Shown: positions 8,037 through 16,972, numbered from the stretch's first letter. The stretch is 64,000 nucleotides of DNA from an uncultured Prevotellaceae bacterium (GCA_900316315.1 ONCK01000001.1:62001-126000), one strand, 5' to 3'. Translations and numbers: made by a program. Notes: generated by a model not told the origin, from the sequence alone.

Positions 8037-9050
8037 CTACTCGATGCCGCGCTGATTGAGTGCCTGGCTGTACTTGGCGGCATTTTGCAGATGCTCGGCG
8101 TAGGTACGTGCAAAATTGTGGGTACCGCTGAAGTCCTCCTTGGCACACATATAGAGGTAGTCGTGATGTACGTAGTTGAGCACTGCATTGATGCCAGCCA
8201 CGGAGGGGATGCGTATAGGACCGGGCGGGAGGCCGATGTTGCGGTAAGTGTTGTAGGGACTGCGGACAAAGGTCTGGTTGGTATAGATTCGTTTCAGGCC
8301 AAACTGCTTAAGGGAAAACTTGATGGTAGGGTCAGCCTGTAGCGGCATGCCCTGCTTGTAGCGGTTGAGGTACATACCGGCTATCATGGGCTTCTCCCCA
8401 TTGTCAGCTGTCTCCTCGTCGACGATGGAGGCCAGCGTGAGTACCTGAGTGGGCGTCAGGCCGGCAGCGCGTGCCTGAGCGCGACGTGCGGGTGTCCAGA
8501 AGGCCTCACTCTCCTGCTGCATACGCTTGAGAAACTTGTCAAGCGGGATATTCCAATACATTTCATAGGTATTGGGGATAAAGAGACAAAGGATCGTCGC
8601 TGTATCACAGTCGTAGCGGGCACATACTCCGGGATCGCGCAGCGCCCGCAGAATCTCAGTGCTGTCAAGCATAAGTTTGTGAGACAACTGTCCCGACAAA
8701 TCTTCCACCGTGCGCACGCTCGGAATCGTCAACTCAATGGGTGTCTGCATCCCGTTGCGGAGATGGCGGACGGCGCGCAGGGCTCCTTCCTTCCGGAACT
8801 CATAGTGTCCCGTACGGATGTGGCTCTTATACCCCATGACGGCACTGGCGATGCGGAAGCCGAGCATCTGTACGGCGCCTGTCTGAGCTGAGACTTGCTG
8901 CATGACTCCGGCGACATCGTCAGAGGGACGGATATCGACCGAGACGGCCTTGTCGCCCTTGGCCAGAGAGGCAAAAAAGAGAGCGTAAATGATAATGATG
9001 GCTGCCAGCACGGCCGCAGCTGAACAGATAAGCACCTTGTGACGATACAT
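8037..9050 (-). CDS. mltG: Endolytic murein transglycosylase MltG
   Basis: 337 residues, usual YceG/MltG length. Residues about 5-28 are one membrane-spanning helix, and the rest lies in the periplasm. The catalytic-domain signature ASIVDEET is at 208-215, followed by MYLNRYKQGMPLQADPTIKF and the C-terminal GLPPGPIRIPS and FARTYAEH motifs. MltG cuts glycan strands as they are made and so sets strand length, working next to the penicillin-binding proteins. It appears to be a single-gene unit ending in the hairpin at 7923-7961. I found no perfect promoter box; a near match (TACCTTCG on the minus strand) lies about 45 bases upstream. Confidence 0.93.
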   Translation of the reverse strand: MYRHKVLICSAAAVLAAIIIIYALFFASLAKGDKAVSVDIRPSDDVAGVMQQVSAQTGAVQMLGFRIASAVMGYKSHIRTGHYEFRKEGALRAVRHLRNGMQTPIELTIPSVRTVEDLSGQLSHKLMLDSTEILRALRDPGVCARYDCDTATILCLFIPNTYEMYWNIPLDKFLKRMQQESEAFWTPARRAQARAAGLTPTQVLTLASIVDEETADNGEKPMIAGMYLNRYKQGMPLQADPTIKFSLKQFGLKRIYTNQTFVRSPYNTYRNIGLPPGPIRIPSVAGINAVLNYVHHDYLYMCAKEDFSGTHNFARTYAEHLQNAAKYSQALNQRGIE

Positions 9051-9222
9051 AAACTAGCGAATATGGATGGTATTTGATTTGTCAATGCGAAGGTAGCAAA
9101 CTATTAAGGATTAAAAGGCGCTATGAAGGAGCTTTTTCGCTGTTTTTAATAAACTTTTATCCTCCGGCGGCTTCGTCGCCCGTCTTTTAAAAGGAGACAA
9201 GTCGCGAAATATTTTGACAAGA

Positions 9223-9254
9223 TTGGCGTTTATCAATTTAAATCGGTACTTTTG
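9223..9254 (+). promoter_or_regulatory. Promoter of the rsmI unit
   Basis: TTG at 9223-9225, 21 bases, then TACTTTTG at 9247-9254. The box ends seven bases before the ATG at 9262, so the leader is only a base or two at most. Confidence 0.6.
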
Positions 9255-9261
9255 CACTATT

Positions 9262-9984
9262 ATGCTCTATGTAGTTCCTACGCCCGTTGGCAATCTAGAG
9301 GACATGACGCTTCGCGCCATCCGCATCCTCCGAGAAGCGGATCTCATACTGGCGGAAGATACACGCACGTCGAGTATTTTGCTCCACCACTTTGATATCC
9401 ACACGCCGCTGGAGTCGTACCATAAGTACAATGAGCACGACAAGGTAGCCCAGATCGCCGACCGCCTCTTATCGGGCGAGCAAATGGCACTCATCAGCGA
9501 CGCCGGCACGCCGGGCATATCCGACCCCGGATTTCTCATCGTGCGGGAGTGTGCACGCAGAGGCGTCGAGGTACAGTGCCTGCCCGGACCTACAGCCGTC
9601 ATCCCGGCGCTTGTGAGTTCCGGCATCCCCTGCGACCGATTTGTCTTTGAGGGCTTCCTGCCGCAGAAGAAAGGCCGCCAGACACGCCTCGCCGCCCTCG
9701 CCGACGAAGAGCGCACGATGGTCTTCTACGAGTCGCCCTACCGCGTTCTCAAGGCGCTGGAGCAGTTTGCTCAGACCTTTGGCGAGGAGCGCCAGATGGC
9801 TGCCTGCCGCGAGATATCCAAGGTCCACGAGGAGACCGTGCGGGGGACAATCCCCGAGGTCAGGGCCCACTTTGAACAGCAAGCGCCGAAGGGCGAGTTT
9901 GTGCTCGTCGTAGCCGGCAAGGAGCCCGCCCCGCGCACCAAGAACAAATACAATAAATACCAGAAATCTGATAATGACAATTAA
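9262..9984 (+). CDS. rsmI: 16S rRNA (cytidine-1402-2'-O)-methyltransferase
   Basis: 240 residues from the ATG at 9262; the upstream in-frame ATG at 9214 lies before the promoter box and is rejected. The start MLYVVPTPVGNL, then LAEDTRTS, YHKYNEH, ISDAGTPGISDPG and LPGPTA are the tetrapyrrole-methylase-fold motifs typical of RsmI, which uses S-adenosylmethionine to methylate the ribose of C1402 in the 30S decoding centre. It heads a three-gene unit; the lipoprotein gene follows after 13 bases and porT after that. Confidence 0.95.
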   Translation: MLYVVPTPVGNLEDMTLRAIRILREADLILAEDTRTSSILLHHFDIHTPLESYHKYNEHDKVAQIADRLLSGEQMALISDAGTPGISDPGFLIVRECARRGVEVQCLPGPTAVIPALVSSGIPCDRFVFEGFLPQKKGRQTRLAALADEERTMVFYESPYRVLKALEQFAQTFGEERQMAACREISKVHEETVRGTIPEVRAHFEQQAPKGEFVLVVAGKEPAPRTKNKYNKYQKSDNDN

Positions 9985-9997
9985 ACCCCTTAGAAAT

Positions 9998-10852
9998 ATG
10001 AAAAAGATTATCTTAGCCATCGCTTGCATGCTGGCTGTCGTCTCCTGCCAGCAGAAGAAGAACGAACAGGAAGCTGCTGCCATCGACGCTGTCCGAGACT
10101 CTCTCAATCAGATCATCAATCAGAAAGACTCAGAACTCAATGATATCCTCGGAACCTTCAACGACATCCAAGAGGGCTTCCGCCAAATCAACGAGGCCGA
10201 GGGCCGCGTCAACCTGGAAAGCAACAATCCCGAGAAGATGAACCACGAGGATGTCGTAGAAAACATCTCCTTCATACAGCGTACGCTCCAGCTCAACCGC
10301 GAGCGCATCGCACGCCTCAATCAGCAGCTCAAGAGCAGTTCGCTCAACACCTCAAAGCTCAAGGCTTCGCTCGACGACCTCACCAAGCAGCTCCAGGACA
10401 AGGAGGCCCAGATCTCGCAGCTCGAGACCCAGCTCAAGGAAAAAGACATCAAGATAGAGGAACAAGGTAAGCAGATTTCCTCCCTCAACGACAACGTCTC
10501 CAGTCTCACGGCATCCAATGAAGCCAAGGCCAACACCGTAAGCCACCAGGACAGGATGCTCAATCAGGCATGGTACGTCTTTGGCACGAAGAAGGAGCTC
10601 AAGGAGCAAGGCATTGTCAAGAGCGGCGACGTCCTCAAGACGGCGACCTACAACAAGGACTACTTCACCAAGATCGACATACGCGTCGTCAAGTCCATCA
10701 AGCTCTACTCCAAGAGCGCACGGCTCCTGACCTCGCATCCCTCAGACTCTTACCGGCTCGAGCAGGACGCCCAGCACCAGTACACGCTCTTCATCACCAA
10801 TCCACAGCGCTTCTGGAGCATCAGCAAGTATCTCGTCATCCTCGTCAAGTAG
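9998..10852 (+). CDS. Coiled-coil lipoprotein of unknown function
   Basis: 284 residues from the ATG at 9998, chosen because it gives a lipoprotein signal MKKIILAIACMLAVVSC with the lipid-modified Cys at 17. Residues about 25-190 are a long coiled coil rich in Gln, Leu, Lys and Ser with heptad-like Leu spacing. Residues about 195-284 form a small domain with the pieces YVFGTKKELKEQGI and FTKIDIRVVKSI and end in FWSISKYLVILVK; this looks like the C-terminal domain of hypothetical lipoproteins common in Bacteroidales. It sits 13 bases after rsmI and 30 before porT, so it may be an envelope partner of PorT, but that is inference from position only. Confidence 0.8.
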   Translation: MKKIILAIACMLAVVSCQQKKNEQEAAAIDAVRDSLNQIINQKDSELNDILGTFNDIQEGFRQINEAEGRVNLESNNPEKMNHEDVVENISFIQRTLQLNRERIARLNQQLKSSSLNTSKLKASLDDLTKQLQDKEAQISQLETQLKEKDIKIEEQGKQISSLNDNVSSLTASNEAKANTVSHQDRMLNQAWYVFGTKKELKEQGIVKSGDVLKTATYNKDYFTKIDIRVVKSIKLYSKSARLLTSHPSDSYRLEQDAQHQYTLFITNPQRFWSISKYLVILVK

Positions 10853-10882
10853 CCCGTCCAGTCCTCACTCATCGCCACCTAC

Positions 10883-11596
10883 ATGCTACGACCTAAGTTT
10901 CGCCTCCTGCTACTCCTCGCCCTCCTGCCCCTCGTCGGCATACGCGGGCAGGTGCAGCGCGTCCAGTACCGTCCCTATGTCGACTTGAAGAAATTTCATT
11001 ACGGATTCTTCATCGGCCTGCACGACGAGAGCCTGCGTCTCATCAACAATGGCTACGTAGATCCCGCGACGGGGCGACAATGGTTCGTCGACAATGATCA
11101 ATTTAATCCCAACTTCACCGTAGGTCTCGTAGGCGAATGGCGACTCTCCCAATATTTTGCCCTGCGTCTGCTCCCGACAATGCACTTCGGCAACAAGCAT
11201 CTCACCTTTCGCGATCAAGTCAGCGGAGACCAGCAGTATCAGGACCTCAAGTCGACCTACATCGCCTGCGGCGTGCACCTCAAGTTTACCCCTCCCCGCA
11301 TCAACAACTACCGTCCCTATCTCACAGCCGGACTTACGCCCATGTACGATCTGACGGTGAAGGACCAGGAAAACATACAGGTCAAGCCCTTCAACCTCAT
11401 GCTCGAGCTCGGACTGGGCCTCGAGCGCTACCTGCCCTATTTCAAGTTCATCCCGGAGATCAAGTTCTGCTTCGGCCTGCTCGATATCCTAGAGAAGGAC
11501 CGAAGCTCCCTGCGGGACGAGAGCAAGAAGATCTTCACACAGTCCGTCGACAAGGGCAAGACAAATATGGTCGTGCTCTCTTTCTACTTCGAGTAA
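10883..11596 (+). CDS. porT: PorT-like outer membrane barrel, type IX secretion
   Basis: 237 residues with a signal peptide ending near GIRG-QV. The mature part looks like an eight-stranded outer membrane barrel: YGFFIGLHDESLRL, VGLVGEWRLSQYFALRLLPTMHFGNK, the positive-inside style arginines, GLGLERYLPYFKFIPEIKFCFGL and the terminal VVLSFYFE with a C-terminal aromatic residue. Length and pattern match PorT of Porphyromonas gingivalis (SprT of gliding species), needed for the type IX secretion system that exports CTD-bearing proteins. It is the last gene of the rsmI unit and is followed by a strong terminator. No other type IX gene is visible in the window. Confidence 0.85.
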   Translation: MLRPKFRLLLLLALLPLVGIRGQVQRVQYRPYVDLKKFHYGFFIGLHDESLRLINNGYVDPATGRQWFVDNDQFNPNFTVGLVGEWRLSQYFALRLLPTMHFGNKHLTFRDQVSGDQQYQDLKSTYIACGVHLKFTPPRINNYRPYLTAGLTPMYDLTVKDQENIQVKPFNLMLELGLGLERYLPYFKFIPEIKFCFGLLDILEKDRSSLRDESKKIFTQSVDKGKTNMVVLSFYFE

Positions 11597-11647
11597 TCGC
11601 CTCTACGAGCGTCACGCGCTATCCCGGGCGAGGAGCAAACAGACATC

Positions 11648-11686
11648 AAGTCCGGTCTTGCAACGACAAGGCCGGACTTACTTTTT
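11648..11686 (+). terminator. Terminator after porT
   Basis: A 13-bp stem (AAGTCCGGTCTTG at 11648-11660 with 11667-11679, one G-U pair), a six-base loop, then a run of five T. It has the full form of an intrinsic terminator and carries the same GTCCGRYCTTG arm as other hairpins here. Confidence 0.8.
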
Positions 11687-12102
11687 CATCCAATGCCTTC
11701 TGCACTTACTCAGAAAGTTCCCGCGCTGACTCCTTTAGCTATATTTCTCTTTCCTCTTGCTTCTCTCCATGCACCTACCCAATCTGTTGCTGGCGTACCC
11801 GCCTCAGCTCGCGCCACGTCGCAGTCGGCTGAAATCAAGTGGGAAACAAAAACTTCATGACCATTCGCCGAACGTCTGAAAGGCGACTCTCCCCCTGCCC
11901 TCATCGCCTCTCAGCCGGCACACGACCCACAGAGTATGCTCTGATCGGCCCAGCGGACTGAGTAGGACAAACAAAGTCGCGATTACCCCACTCAGCTGTT
12001 TCTCTTCAAGCGGTATTCGAGCCTCCTTCCCCGAAGCCATTTCCACTAGGTCCGGACCTATCTGCACGGACGTCCGTTTAGTCAAAAACACGAAGAGGAA
12101 AA

Positions 12103-12395
12103 GATTTTTTTATAATAAAAAATTGGATGGAGATTCTCCCATTGTCTCCGAAGACAAAAAGGAGCAAAATATCTGAAAGTGCTTTTACAACTTACTGGAA
12201 GCCAATTGATTACAAAACAAGTTTCGACATTCTCATAACTACTGGCTTTCAGGCAGCAACAACTCGCCTTCCAGTTTAAACTAAGTCGGACTTAGTTTAA
12301 ACTACATCCGACCTTGTTGCGCGAACAAGGCGACTTGTCATCACAACATCGGCTTCTGTATGAGACAATGTCTCGATTTTATTATATAAAAATGA
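12103..12395. repeat. Dispersed non-coding element, copy A
   Basis: About 290 bp, bounded on both sides by AT-rich sequence (TTTTTTATAATAAAA at about 12105, and TTTTATTATATAAAAA at about 12377) that reads as imperfect terminal inverted repeats. Its inside resembles copy B at 26408-26700: shared blocks include AACTTACTG, CGACATTCTC / TGACATTCTC, AACAACTCGCCTTCCAG and AACAAGGCGACTTGTCATC. A 58-nt hairpin is formed by CTGGAAGCCA (12195-12204) and TGGCTTTCAG (12243-12252). It also contains phased-element cores at 12305 and 12326. It could be a MITE-like element or a family of structured RNAs. Confidence 0.65.
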
Positions 12396-12512
12396 TATGG
12401 AGGAAAAAAGAACGCCGCAGAAAAATGACAAATCGCATCCGCAACCCGACGATGACGCTCTCCATCAACTGCCCATGCGCTCCCCTAGTCAGCCGCTCCG
12501 ATACCAGGCAGT

Positions 12513-13445
12513 CTAGTAGGCCGGGCGGTAGCGGTCCTCGTCTTTATCGCCGAGCATACTCAGATAGGCCTCGTAGCGGGAGCGGGCTATGCGGCCCTCC
12601 TCCACGGCCTGACGTACGGCACATCCAGGCTCCTCAAGATGGAGACAGTTGGAGAACCGGCACTGCCGCCCCGTCTCAAATATCTCGCGGAAGTAGCTGG
12701 ATATCTCCTCGGGCTCAAAGTCAAAAGTGCCAAAGCCCTTGACTCCGGGAACGTCGATGACAGCACCGCCACCGGGCAAGTCATAGAGCTGGCTGAAGGT
12801 TGTCGTATGCGTGCCAGTATCGCGTGACTCAGAGATAGGAGCCGTCTGAGCGTGGGCGGTAGGGACAAGCCAGTTGAGCAGTGCGCTCTTGCCCACGCCG
12901 GAATTGCCGGCGATGAGGGTCACCTTGTCATGGAGCATGCCCGTCAGTAGGTCGAGTCCCAAGCCTTGCGTCACCGAACCGATGAGACTCGGGTAACCGA
13001 TGGACTCGTAGAGCTGTGCCAGTTCGCCGACACGTCGGCGCTGGTCGGCATCGAGGAGGTCCACTTTGTTGAAGAGGAGGACACAGGGGATGCGGTAGGC
13101 CTCAGCAGAAGCGATGAAGCGATCGACAAATATGGTCGAGGTCTCCGGATGGGCCAACGTGACGACAAGCAGAGCGGTGTCGATGTTGGCAGCCAGGATG
13201 TGGCTCTGCTTAGACAGGTTGGACGCGCGACGGATGATGTAGTTGCGTCGCGGGAGCACCTCGCAGATGAAGGCAGTATCCTCCTGGTTGAGTTGGATCC
13301 TGACCTGGTCGCCGACAGCTACGGGGCTGGTGCTGCGGATACCCTTGAGGCGGAAGTTGCCCTTGACCTTACAGGGGACAAGGCGCCCGTCCTCGGTACG
13401 CACTTCGTACCAGCTGCCTGTATTTCTGACTACAAGTCCATCCAT
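12513..13445 (-). CDS. rsgA: Ribosome small subunit-dependent GTPase A
   Basis: 310 residues. An N-terminal OB-fold (about 1-70) is followed by the circularly permuted GTPase domain: G4 FNKVDL (125-130), G1 GNSGVGKS (180-187), and G3 DVPGVKGFG (231-239). A zinc site (C262, C267, H269, C275) follows. RsgA helps late maturation of the 30S subunit and is released by GTP hydrolysis. It lies downstream of frr on the same strand, 119 bases away, with a hairpin between them; both serve the ribosome, and RsmI and RF2 are also nearby. Confidence 0.95.
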   Translation of the reverse strand: MDGLVVRNTGSWYEVRTEDGRLVPCKVKGNFRLKGIRSTSPVAVGDQVRIQLNQEDTAFICEVLPRRNYIIRRASNLSKQSHILAANIDTALLVVTLAHPETSTIFVDRFIASAEAYRIPCVLLFNKVDLLDADQRRRVGELAQLYESIGYPSLIGSVTQGLGLDLLTGMLHDKVTLIAGNSGVGKSALLNWLVPTAHAQTAPISESRDTGTHTTTFSQLYDLPGGGAVIDVPGVKGFGTFDFEPEEISSYFREIFETGRQCRFSNCLHLEEPGCAVRQAVEEGRIARSRYEAYLSMLGDKDEDRYRPAY

Positions 13446-13489
13446 CGCGGTCCTAGGCTATTATATATAGGATATAGACAATACCGGAA

Positions 13490-13522
13490 ACAGGATGCCA
13501 GGCTCCGGAGCCCGCATCCTGT
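13490..13522. terminator. Hairpin between frr and rsgA
   Basis: ACAGGATGC (13490-13498) pairs with GCATCCTGT (13514-13522), and the inner GGCTCCGGAGCC (13501-13512) is itself a palindrome. It may end or attenuate frr transcription before rsgA. No T-run. Confidence 0.5.
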
Positions 13523-13564
13523 CTGCCGGATCAATGGTGTGCAAGCGGTAGTGGCTTGTCAAGT

Positions 13565-14125
13565 CTATACGGTCATGAGTTCCTTCTCCTTCTGCTGGAG
13601 GAGTTGGTCCACTTGCTTCATATATTTGTCATGGACCTTTTGCAAGTCAGCCTCGGCGTCTTTTTCGTTGTCCTCACTCAGCCCATCCTTGATGGCCTTC
13701 TTGAGCTTGTCGATGCCGTCGCGGCGTATGTTGCGTATGCTCACCTTTGCAATCTCTCCCTCCTTGCCGCACTGCTTGGCAATCTGCTTACGCCGGTCCT
13801 CGGTCAAGGCCGGGATGCAGAGACGTATGACCTCGCCGTTGCTCTCCGGCGTGATGCCGACATTGGAGTCGATAATGGCCTTCTCGATGACGGGAAACAT
13901 CGTCTTATCCCAAGGCTTGATAGCTATGGTGCGCATGTCGGGTGTCGTAATAGCGGCCACATTGTTGAGAGGTACGGTGGCGCCATAAGAGTTGACCTTG
14001 ATACCGTCCAGGATATGGACATTGGCTTTGCCGGCTCTGATCTGAGAAAGCGTTTCCTCGAGGTGCAAGGCTGCAAGCCGCATCTTCTCCTCACAGGTGT
14101 TGAGACAGTTTTTTACATCAAACAT
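13565..14125 (-). CDS. frr: Ribosome recycling factor
   Basis: 186 residues, normal RRF length. It shows the three-helix-bundle arms (EEKMRLAALHLEETLSQIRAGKA at the start, DGIDKLKKAIKDG, and the C-terminal KVHDKYMKQVDQLLQQKEKELM) and the family segments VNSYGATVPLNNVA, PWDKTMFPVIEKAI and RLCIPALTEDRR. With EF-G it splits the post-termination 70S ribosome. rsgA follows on the same strand. Confidence 0.97.
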   Translation of the reverse strand: MFDVKNCLNTCEEKMRLAALHLEETLSQIRAGKANVHILDGIKVNSYGATVPLNNVAAITTPDMRTIAIKPWDKTMFPVIEKAIIDSNVGITPESNGEVIRLCIPALTEDRRKQIAKQCGKEGEIAKVSIRNIRRDGIDKLKKAIKDGLSEDNEKDAEADLQKVHDKYMKQVDQLLQQKEKELMTV

Positions 14126-14171
14126 GGTGGTATATATTATAAATGACTTATTTCACACTATATGCTGCCAG

Positions 14172-14567
14172 CTATTTCAAAATGCAGTTTTCGGAGATAG
14201 GGATATACGGCCCGTCTTTGCACTCAAAGATAATAGAGCCTCTGTCCAGCACTTCGATGGTATGCCATTCGCCCTTGTCAATATGTCCTCCGTATATGCC
14301 CTTGCTAGGATCGATTATGCTGCTCATAAGCGGCATGCGGTTGCTGCTATATATGACCACCTTGATACGCCCACGCAACACAACGTAAGTCTCTGAGGTA
14401 TGGAGATGACGGTGTATCGGCATGATGGTACCAGGCTCGACAGCATTGATAAGCCGCTGGCTTGGGGCGGCGAGAGAGTCGTGAAAGTTGTAGTTCATTC
14501 GCAATCTGGGCGACTCTTGTGCCCGTGATGTAATTGTATCCAGCAAAAATGTATCGATGAGTCTCAT
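14172..14567 (-). CDS. WbuC-like cupin metalloprotein
   Basis: 131 residues. A single cupin barrel: PIHRHLHTSETYVVLRGRI gives the HxH...E metal-binding motif, and GEWHTIEVLDRGSIIFECKDGPY gives the second motif with its His. The N-terminal segment PRLRMNYNFHDSLAAPSQRLINA is characteristic of the WbuC family, found beside O-antigen genes in some Gram-negatives, where its reaction is not settled. Here it stands alone with its own promoter and no sugar genes nearby. Metal binding is predicted from the motif; substrate unknown. Confidence 0.8.
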   Translation of the reverse strand: MRLIDTFLLDTITSRAQESPRLRMNYNFHDSLAAPSQRLINAVEPGTIMPIHRHLHTSETYVVLRGRIKVVIYSSNRMPLMSSIIDPSKGIYGGHIDKGEWHTIEVLDRGSIIFECKDGPYIPISENCILK

Positions 14568-14621
14568 GGATTATAGCATTTCCTCTTTCTTGTGGTTACA
14601 AGAGGTTTTGTTAGCACTGGG

Positions 14622-14652
14622 CAAAGGTAAAAACATTTTTACACTCCAACAA
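14622..14652 (-). promoter_or_regulatory. Promoter of the wbuC-like gene
   Basis: TTG at 14652-14650, 20 bases, then TACCTTTG at 14629-14622 on the minus strand; 54 bases before the ATG. Confidence 0.7.
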
Positions 14653-14815
14653 GTTCAAACGGCAAATATCTTGAGCACGGGAGCAATTATCCTGCATTTT
14701 TTCCTTCCGTCATCCCTACAGGCGCCACCACCCCTTTGATGGAGGCAGTACAGGCCCCACTGACGGCGGCAATGGCGATGCCTCCTCCATCTCAGACAGC
14801 ATGTTCTCAGTACAT

Positions 14816-14929
14816 GGCCGGATGCCATTGATGCCTGGCCAGATGCTGTCTTCATTCGGTCAGATGTGGCTGTAAATAGCCCGAGCACTGTCTATACTAA
14901 GGCCGACGAAGTCCACTCAGGGTCAGATG
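14816..14929 (+). repeat. 21-bp phased element, degenerate copies
   Basis: GGCCGGATG (14816), GGCCAGATG (14837) and GGTCAGATG (14858) are spaced exactly 21 bp; GGCCGACGA (14901) and GGTCAGATG (14921) lie near the same phase. The spacer has lost the TAGTTTAAACTA palindrome, so only the core and the spacing persist. Confidence 0.5.
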
Positions 14930-15123
14930 GGATTTCGACGTGGAGTCATCCGGTCATGCCACCTAGGCTTATGCGCAGCTGCGGATGCGCAAGAAGAGCC
15001 CGTTTGCCAAACCCACTTTGCAAAAAGACTGCCGATTGAAATAAAAAATTCTCCATCTTGTTCCCCTATGCCGCACGGAAAGTAAATTTGGATGGCTCGG
15101 TGACAATTGTAGGAGAAAAAGGA

Positions 15124-15131
15124 TAATTTTG
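15124..15131 (+). promoter_or_regulatory. -7 promoter box for asd
   Basis: TAATTTTG, 37 bases before the ATG at 15169. No well-placed TTG box. Confidence 0.5.
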
Positions 15132-15168
15132 CATACAAGACATCAATCATACCAAGACAGATCCAGAA

Positions 15169-16182
15169 ATGAATGTAGCAATTGTAGGCGCAAGCGGCGC
15201 CGTCGGACAAGAGTTGATGCGCATCCTGGCGGAGCGCAAGTTTCCCATTGACCATCTCACGCTCTTTGGCTCTAAGCGCAGCGCGGGACGCGAATACCTC
15301 TATGAAGGCAAGCCGCACATTGTCAAGGAACTCCAGCACAACGACGACTTCAAGGACATCGATGTAGCCTTCACCAGTGCCGGCGGAGGTACTGCCAAGG
15401 AGTACGCAGAGACCATCACCAAGTATGGTGCCGTGCTGATTGACAACTCAAGTGCCTTCCGCATGGATGCCGATGTGCCTCTCGTCGTACCCGAAGTCAA
15501 TGCCAAGGACGCACTCGAGCGCCCGCGCAATATCATCGCCAACCCCAACTGCACGACTATCATGATGGTCGTTGTACTTCAGCCCATCGAGCGGCTAAGC
15601 CACATCAAGCGCATACACATCGCCTCCTACCAGAGCGCGAGCGGCGCCGGAGCGGCTGCCATGGCCGAACTGCAGCAGCAATACAAGGAACTCGTCGAGA
15701 CAGGGTCAGTCAAGACCATCAACAAGTTTCCTCATCAGCTCGCCTACAACGTGATCCCCCAGATCGACGTCATGACTCCCAACGACTATACCAAGGAAGA
15801 AATGAAAATGTACAATGAGACGCGCAAGATCATGCACAGCGATGTGCGCACAAGCGCCACCTGCGTACGCGTGTCTTCGCTCCGAAGCCACTCGGAGAGC
15901 GTGTGGTTTGAGACAGAGCGTCCCTTGACAGTAGACGAGGTGCGCCAGGCACTAGCCAGCGCGCCCGGCGTCACGCTGGAGGACGACCCGCAGCACTATG
16001 TCTACCCCATGCCACTCGAGAGTGCCGGCAAGGACAACGTCTATGTGGGCCGCATCCGCAAAGACCTCGCCAATGACAACGGCCTCACCCTCTGGCTCAC
16101 CGGTGATCAGATACGCAAGGGCGCAGCTCTCAATGCCGTACAGATAGCCGAGTATCTCTATCAGCAAGGAGACCTCAAGTAG
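15169..16182 (+). CDS. asd: Aspartate-semialdehyde dehydrogenase
   Basis: 337 residues. The N-terminal Rossmann motif GASGAVGQE binds NADP, NPNCTT contains the catalytic Cys, SYQSASGAG the following loop, and [10 protein letters not shown] carries the substrate-binding Arg/His region. It reduces aspartyl phosphate to aspartate semialdehyde, the branch point to lysine, diaminopimelate, threonine and methionine. Diaminopimelate from this branch is what MurE in this window would add to peptidoglycan. Single-gene unit with its own promoter box and a strong hairpin after it. Confidence 0.97.
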   Translation: MNVAIVGASGAVGQELMRILAERKFPIDHLTLFGSKRSAGREYLYEGKPHIVKELQHNDDFKDIDVAFTSAGGGTAKEYAETITKYGAVLIDNSSAFRMDADVPLVVPEVNAKDALERPRNIIANPNCTTIMMVVVLQPIERLSHIKRIHIASYQSASGAGAAAMAELQQQYKELVETGSVKTINKFPHQLAYNVIPQIDVMTPNDYTKEEMKMYNETRKIMHSDVRTSATCVRVSSLRSHSESVWFETERPLTVDEVRQALASAPGVTLEDDPQHYVYPMPLESAGKDNVYVGRIRKDLANDNGLTLWLTGDQIRKGAALNAVQIAEYLYQQGDLK

Positions 16183-16207
16183 CCACCAGCGTCCATCCAC
16201 TTATAGC

Positions 16208-16241
16208 AAGGCCGCAGATGTATTGCTTCATCTGCGGCCTT
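16208..16241 (+). terminator. Terminator after asd
   Basis: A perfect 13-bp stem (AAGGCCGCAGATG, 16208-16220, with 16229-16241) and eight-base loop, followed by TATTGTT. Confidence 0.8.
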
Positions 16242-16411
16242 ATTGTTGGTCTACTGCCGTCCGACGGGTGATTTTTCCCGTGATGCAGTTTTCGCGTTGC
16301 GATATGGCCTCACGTTATCCGGCCCCACCATCTGAGGCTCGGACTTATGCTGTAGTCCTGCCGTCTGGTGCAGCGTGCAAAGTAATCTTAGGCTATTTTT
16401 TCGTCCTCCGG

Positions 16412-16885
16412 TTACTCCGGCCACTGAGTGTAGGGGCAGCGGGCGAGGTAAGAATTGTAGTAGCGCTCATCCCCCGTCACCTCCTTGCCGATGAAAGGCG
16501 GTTTGTCAAAGTCTTCGTCAGCGCGACTCACCTCTACTTCCGCCATGACAAGCCCTGCGTTGTCACCGGCGAACTCGTCGACTTCGAATGTGTGTCCCCG
16601 CCACGGCACGAGGTAACGTCGCTTGTCGACTACGCCGGGCAGGCAGAGCTTCATCAGTTGCCAGGCATCGCCAGCGCTGATCTCGCGTTCCCACTCAAAG
16701 CGCTGCAAGCCGTCAGCCGTCGACTTACCTTTGATAGTAATGTAACCTTTGTCGTCACGGAGGCGTATGCGCACAGTGCGGTCAGCATCCCGACAGAGGT
16801 ATCCCTGGACGATATGCGTGCTGCTGGCGGCTAGTGAGCGGTAGTCGCCTTGCACGAGATACTTGTGCTCGATTTCGAGAGACAT
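16412..16885 (-). CDS. CYTH domain protein (triphosphate hydrolase family)
   Basis: 157 residues from the ATG at 16885, which puts the diagnostic ExExK motif (EIEHKYLV) at the very N-terminus; the longer reading adds an unrelated leader. The CYTH triphosphate tunnel is built from alternating charged strands, here TVRIRLRDDKGYITIKGKS, FEWEREIS, RRYLVPWRGHTFEVDEF and VMAEVEVS. Bacterial members hydrolyse inorganic triphosphate or thiamine triphosphate, or act in polyphosphate metabolism; the sequence does not tell which. Last gene of the prfB-side cluster. Confidence 0.85.
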   Translation of the reverse strand: MSLEIEHKYLVQGDYRSLAASSTHIVQGYLCRDADRTVRIRLRDDKGYITIKGKSTADGLQRFEWEREISAGDAWQLMKLCLPGVVDKRRYLVPWRGHTFEVDEFAGDNAGLVMAEVEVSRADEDFDKPPFIGKEVTGDERYYNSYLARCPYTQWPE

Positions 16886-16972
16886 AAGGAGGTCAGATCG
16901 GTCGGCAGGCGCACACACGAGCCGCGCGTCGGGACGCTGTCAGCGCTGAGAGAGGTCTGCCATCGCATCAGC

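Larger units (their letters stand above)
11597..12512. other. 916-base non-coding gap
   Basis: It contains the porT terminator (11648-11686) and the ~290 bp dispersed element copy A (12103-12395). The stretch 11690-12100 shows only short open frames without start signals or family likeness and looks non-coding. The gap lies between the porT stop (plus strand) and the rsgA stop (minus strand). Confidence 0.7.
14568..15168. other. 601-base non-coding gap between divergent genes
   Basis: It holds the wbuC-like promoter (14622-14652), degenerate phased-element cores from 14816 to 14929, and the asd promoter box (15124-15131). No gene is convincing in either strand. Confidence 0.65.

Noticed and set aside
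12314-12742. 142-codon plus-strand frame
   Set aside because: Half lies in element copy A and half opposite rsgA.
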